From Desulfobulbaceae bacterium UBA5611 (GTDB taxonomy: Bacteria; Desulfobacterota; Desulfobulbia; Desulfobulbales; Desulfocapsaceae), in the NCBI GenBank assembly GCA_002424635.1, contig DIKT01000067.1:22720-57992 (forward strand): a stretch of 35,273 bases of DNA. The letters run 5' to 3'. Of this stretch, positions 32,742-35,273 are shown piece after piece. The notes beneath the pieces are model-generated. The model was not told where the DNA came from. It did not search any database and saw only the letters and a program-made list of their open reading frames with translations. Position 1 is the first letter of the stretch. Each line of letters opens with the position of its first letter. Made by a program: the position numbers and the translations under genes.

Positions 32742-34712
32742 ATGTCTAACAATGCGATGTCCACCAAAGATCTCCTGATTAAGATTAAGAAGCTGGAACA
32801 AGAAAAAAACAGCCTTGTGCATGTAAACGAAGAACTCAGCAAGGACCTGATTCATCACCATTTAATCATTAACAACGCTAATGATCTTATCCACAGCGTC
32901 ACTCCTGAAGGGCGCTTTCTCTACACCAATAAGGCCTGGCGCGACACCCTCGGCTACACGGAACAAGATCTCGAGCAGCTGACGCTCCTGGACATTGTTG
33001 AGCCGAAATGTAAGGAAGAATGCGCTATTATCTTTCAAGACTTGATAGAGGGAAAAAAAATTGATCGTAATGCCACTTCTTTTATTGCCAAAAATGGTGC
33101 CTGCATAGTTGTCGAAGGCCGCTGTGCTACCCATTTTGCAAACGGCCAGCCCCAGTTCATGACCGGAATATTCAGAGATATTACCGCACAGACCAGTGTT
33201 GAGCTGGCGCTGCTGGAGAGCGAAAAAAAATATACCGAGCTCTTTGAGAATTCTTCCAACCTGATCCAGATTGTTAAGCCCGATGGCAATTTTCTTTATG
33301 TCAACCGGGCCTGGCGCGACACTTTCGGCTACAGCGCCGAGGAGGCCCAAACTCTTTCCATCTTTGATCTAATTGCTGCCGACTGTCAGGAACATTGTCA
33401 GATGACCTTTCAACAAATTATCAGCGTGCCGGAGCTGCAATATCTGGATACGGTTTTTACCACCAAAGCCGGCCGAAGGATCTGCATTGAGGGTAATGCC
33501 ATCTGTAAATTTGAGGACGGCAAACCTATTTCCACCCAATGTATCTTCAATGATGTTACCGACAAAAAAAAGATGGAAGAAGAACTGATAAAGGCCCAGC
33601 AGCTGGAATCGCTCGGTGTTTTAGCCGGTGGCATTGCCCATGATTTTAATAATCTGCTCACGGCCATCCTTGGTAATATCTCCATGGCCAAGATGTACAC
33701 CGATCCCGAGAATATTATTGCCGAATATCTGGAAAAAACAGAAAAAGCTTCGATCAGGGCTCAAGGATTGACCAAACAATTGCTGACTTTTTCCAAGGGA
33801 GGAGCGCCAATCAAAAAAGTCACCACCATCAGCGAATTGATCAAAGATGCCACTACTTTTGTCCTCAGAGGGTCCAAGGCTAAATGCAAGTATCATTTTG
33901 CTAAAGATCTATGGGCTGTGGAAGCAGATCAAGGCCAATTAAGCCAGGTCAGCCAGAATCTGGTCCTCAATGCCAGTCAAGCCATGCCCGACGGCGGTAC
34001 CATCACTATCAAAGCTGCCAATAAAATCCTGGCGGCTGATGAATATGCAACCCTGCCGCCAGGCAACTATATTGAGCTGCTCTTTCAAGATACCGGCATC
34101 GGCATTGCCCAGGAGCACATCTCCAGGATCTTTGAGCCTTATTTCTCCAGTAAGAGCACAGGGTCCGGTCTAGGCCTGGCTATCTGTTATTCCATCATCA
34201 AAAATCATAACGGCCTGATTACGGTTTGTTCCGAACCGGGCAAGGGTTCAGTTTTCTCCATTCTCCTGCCCGCATCCATAAAACCGGTCAGAAAACTTAA
34301 AAAACAAGCAGTTCTCCAGAAAACGGCGGCCAAAAAGATACTGGTCATGGATGATGATCAGACAGTGCAGGAAATTTTAAGGGCCATGCTCACTTATATC
34401 GGTTGCAGTGTGGAGCTGGCCTGCGACGGCAAGGAGGCACTCGCGCTGTACATGCAGGCCAAAAAAGAAGAAACTCCCTTTGATCTTGTCATAATGGATC
34501 TTACCATCCCCGGCGGCATGGGCGGTAAAGAGACCATGGCCGCCTTGCTGGCTCTCGATCCTACTGCCAATGCCGTGGTCTCCAGTGGCTACGCCAATGA
34601 TCATATCATGGCTAACTATCAGCAATATGGCTTCTGCGGCATTCTGACCAAGCCCTTCAAAATTAATGAATTAAACAAAATCCTCGCCGCCATTCTGCCT
34701 GCTACTGATTAA
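32742..34712 (+). CDS. Hybrid sensor histidine kinase (PAS-PAS-HisKA-HATPase-REC)
   Basis: The 656-residue protein lacks membrane segments and is probably cytoplasmic. It has a short coiled coil (about 10-40), two PAS domains (about 40-150 and 165-275), a HisKA domain with His300 in GGIAHDFNNLL, a HATPase domain (DTGIGIA and GSGLGLAI) and a receiver domain with Asp586 in VIMDLTIPGG. The ATG at 32742 is preferred because AAGGAT lies nine bases upstream; an upstream GTG extension lacks such support. The two PAS domains resemble each other closely (NKAWRDTLGY and NRAWRDTFGY), indicating internal duplication. The signal is unknown. It diverges from the ole operon and lies two bases before the ABC gene. 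Confidence 0.92.
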   Translation: MSNNAMSTKDLLIKIKKLEQEKNSLVHVNEELSKDLIHHHLIINNANDLIHSVTPEGRFLYTNKAWRDTLGYTEQDLEQLTLLDIVEPKCKEECAIIFQDLIEGKKIDRNATSFIAKNGACIVVEGRCATHFANGQPQFMTGIFRDITAQTSVELALLESEKKYTELFENSSNLIQIVKPDGNFLYVNRAWRDTFGYSAEEAQTLSIFDLIAADCQEHCQMTFQQIISVPELQYLDTVFTTKAGRRICIEGNAICKFEDGKPISTQCIFNDVTDKKKMEEELIKAQQLESLGVLAGGIAHDFNNLLTAILGNISMAKMYTDPENIIAEYLEKTEKASIRAQGLTKQLLTFSKGGAPIKKVTTISELIKDATTFVLRGSKAKCKYHFAKDLWAVEADQGQLSQVSQNLVLNASQAMPDGGTITIKAANKILAADEYATLPPGNYIELLFQDTGIGIAQEHISRIFEPYFSSKSTGSGLGLAICYSIIKNHNGLITVCSEPGKGSVFSILLPASIKPVRKLKKQAVLQKTAAKKILVMDDDQTVQEILRAMLTYIGCSVELACDGKEALALYMQAKKEETPFDLVIMDLTIPGGMGGKETMAALLALDPTANAVVSSGYANDHIMANYQQYGFCGILTKPFKINELNKILAAILPATD

Positions 34713-34714
34713 TC

Positions 34715-35273
34715 ATGCTTCTGGAGATAGATAACTTAAATGTCAGCTTTTCCATCGACACCGGCCGCCGGCAGCCCGAGATAAAACAGATATTACATGA
34801 TGTCTCTCTCACCGTTGACCGAGGTGCCACCGTAGCCCTGGTCGGCGAATCAGGGTCCGGTAAATCGGTCACCGCCATGTCGATCCTGCGGCTGCTGGAA
34901 GAAGGCAGCCAGGTGCACAGCTCAGGTCATATCAATTTTGAGGGCAAGAACATCCTGACCTTAAATGACCGGCAATTACGGGCCATCCGCGGCAATCGGA
35001 TCGCCATGATCTTTCAGGAACCGATGACCTCGCTCAATCCGGTCCATACGATCGGCCAGCAGATCGTCGAGGCGATCCTGGCGCACACGCAATTGTCGCC
35101 GCAGGCCGCCAAGGCCCGCGCCATCGAGATGCTCGAGCTGGTGCGGATCGCCTCGGCCAAGCAGCGGGTCGACGATTATCCGCATCTCCTGTCGGGCGGC
35201 ATGCGCCAGAGGGTCATGATCGCCATGGCGCTCTCCTGCGAGCCCGCTTTGCTGATCGCCGACGAGCCGACGA
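34715..35273 (+). CDS. ABC transporter ATP-binding protein, peptide/nickel (DppD/OppD) type (partial)
   Basis: The visible 186 residues form the N-terminal part of an ATPase for oligopeptide, dipeptide or nickel uptake. The Walker A motif is GESGSGKS (about 44-51), the Q-loop is MIFQEPMTSLNP, the ABC signature LSGGMRQRVMIAMAL and the Walker B start IADEPT at the window end. It begins two bases after the kinase stop. From about 35030, immediately after the Q-loop, GC rises to about 67% and third positions become almost all G or C, unlike the first half of the gene. The reading frame stays open, so the change is either real transfer or an assembly join in a conserved sequence. Confidence 0.9.
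   Translation, partial: MLLEIDNLNVSFSIDTGRRQPEIKQILHDVSLTVDRGATVALVGESGSGKSVTAMSILRLLEEGSQVHSSGHINFEGKNILTLNDRQLRAIRGNRIAMIFQEPMTSLNPVHTIGQQIVEAILAHTQLSPQAAKARAIEMLELVRIASAKQRVDDYPHLLSGGMRQRVMIAMALSCEPALLIADEPT

Noticed and set aside
1..35273. tRNA, rRNA, CRISPR arrays, insertion sequences or phage genes
   Set aside because: No cloverleaf, regularly spaced repeat, transposase or integrase motif was recognised anywhere in the window.

Overview
The window looks like a chromosomal segment of an anaerobic Gram-negative bacterium of the Desulfobacterota, most likely Desulfobulbales (a relative of Desulfotalea or Desulfocapsa). The reasons are a lipid A gene set, a rubrerythrin of the anaerobe type, a Tol system, a PilS/PilR-like sigma-54 two-component pair, an Ole hydrocarbon gene set, and moderate GC. 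This placement rests on gene content and protein style, not on a database search. The sequence begins inside lpxB and ends inside an ABC transporter ATPase gene.

Layout. 1-4540: lipid A genes. lpxB and a Gfo/Idh-type dehydrogenase on the minus strand diverge from lpxK and lpxC on the plus strand. lpxC is preceded by a near-perfect sigma-54 (-24/-12) promoter with a palindrome upstream. 4542-7852: minus-strand UDP-glucuronate 4-epimerase, class II aldolase, and a tatC that is frameshifted at a run of nine identical bases. 8018-14477: a plus-strand run with a murein L,D-transpeptidase, a Tat-signal MepK-type murein endopeptidase, a GIY-YIG protein, an NtrC-family regulator, a PilS-like kinase and SurE. 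14557-16024: minus-strand rubrerythrin and a thioredoxin-reductase-like flavoprotein.

16201-21871 is the most unusual region: ketoacyl synthase, acyl carrier protein, two CrtI-like FAD oxidoreductases, a FabG-like reductase and a FabZ-like dehydratase. Together they look like a dedicated acyl-chain assembly line with built-in desaturase or isomerase candidates. 22042-26737 is tolQ-tolR-tolA-tolB-cpoB without pal, followed by tlyA. 28994-32495 (minus) is oleB-oleC-oleD with overlapping ends, but without oleA, followed by an overlapping M48 TPR metalloprotease gene. 32742-34712 is a hybrid sensor kinase, and the last feature is a partial peptide/nickel-type ABC ATPase whose final 240 bases or so have much higher GC.

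How the parts may fit together: much of the window concerns the cell envelope (lipid A, murein remodelling, Tat and Tol machinery, outer-membrane protease). The fatty-acid/CrtI cluster and the oleBCD set could form one pathway in which the first makes polyunsaturated acyl chains and the second turns a head-to-head condensation product into a long-chain polyene. That link is inference. The condensing enzyme OleA is not in the window.
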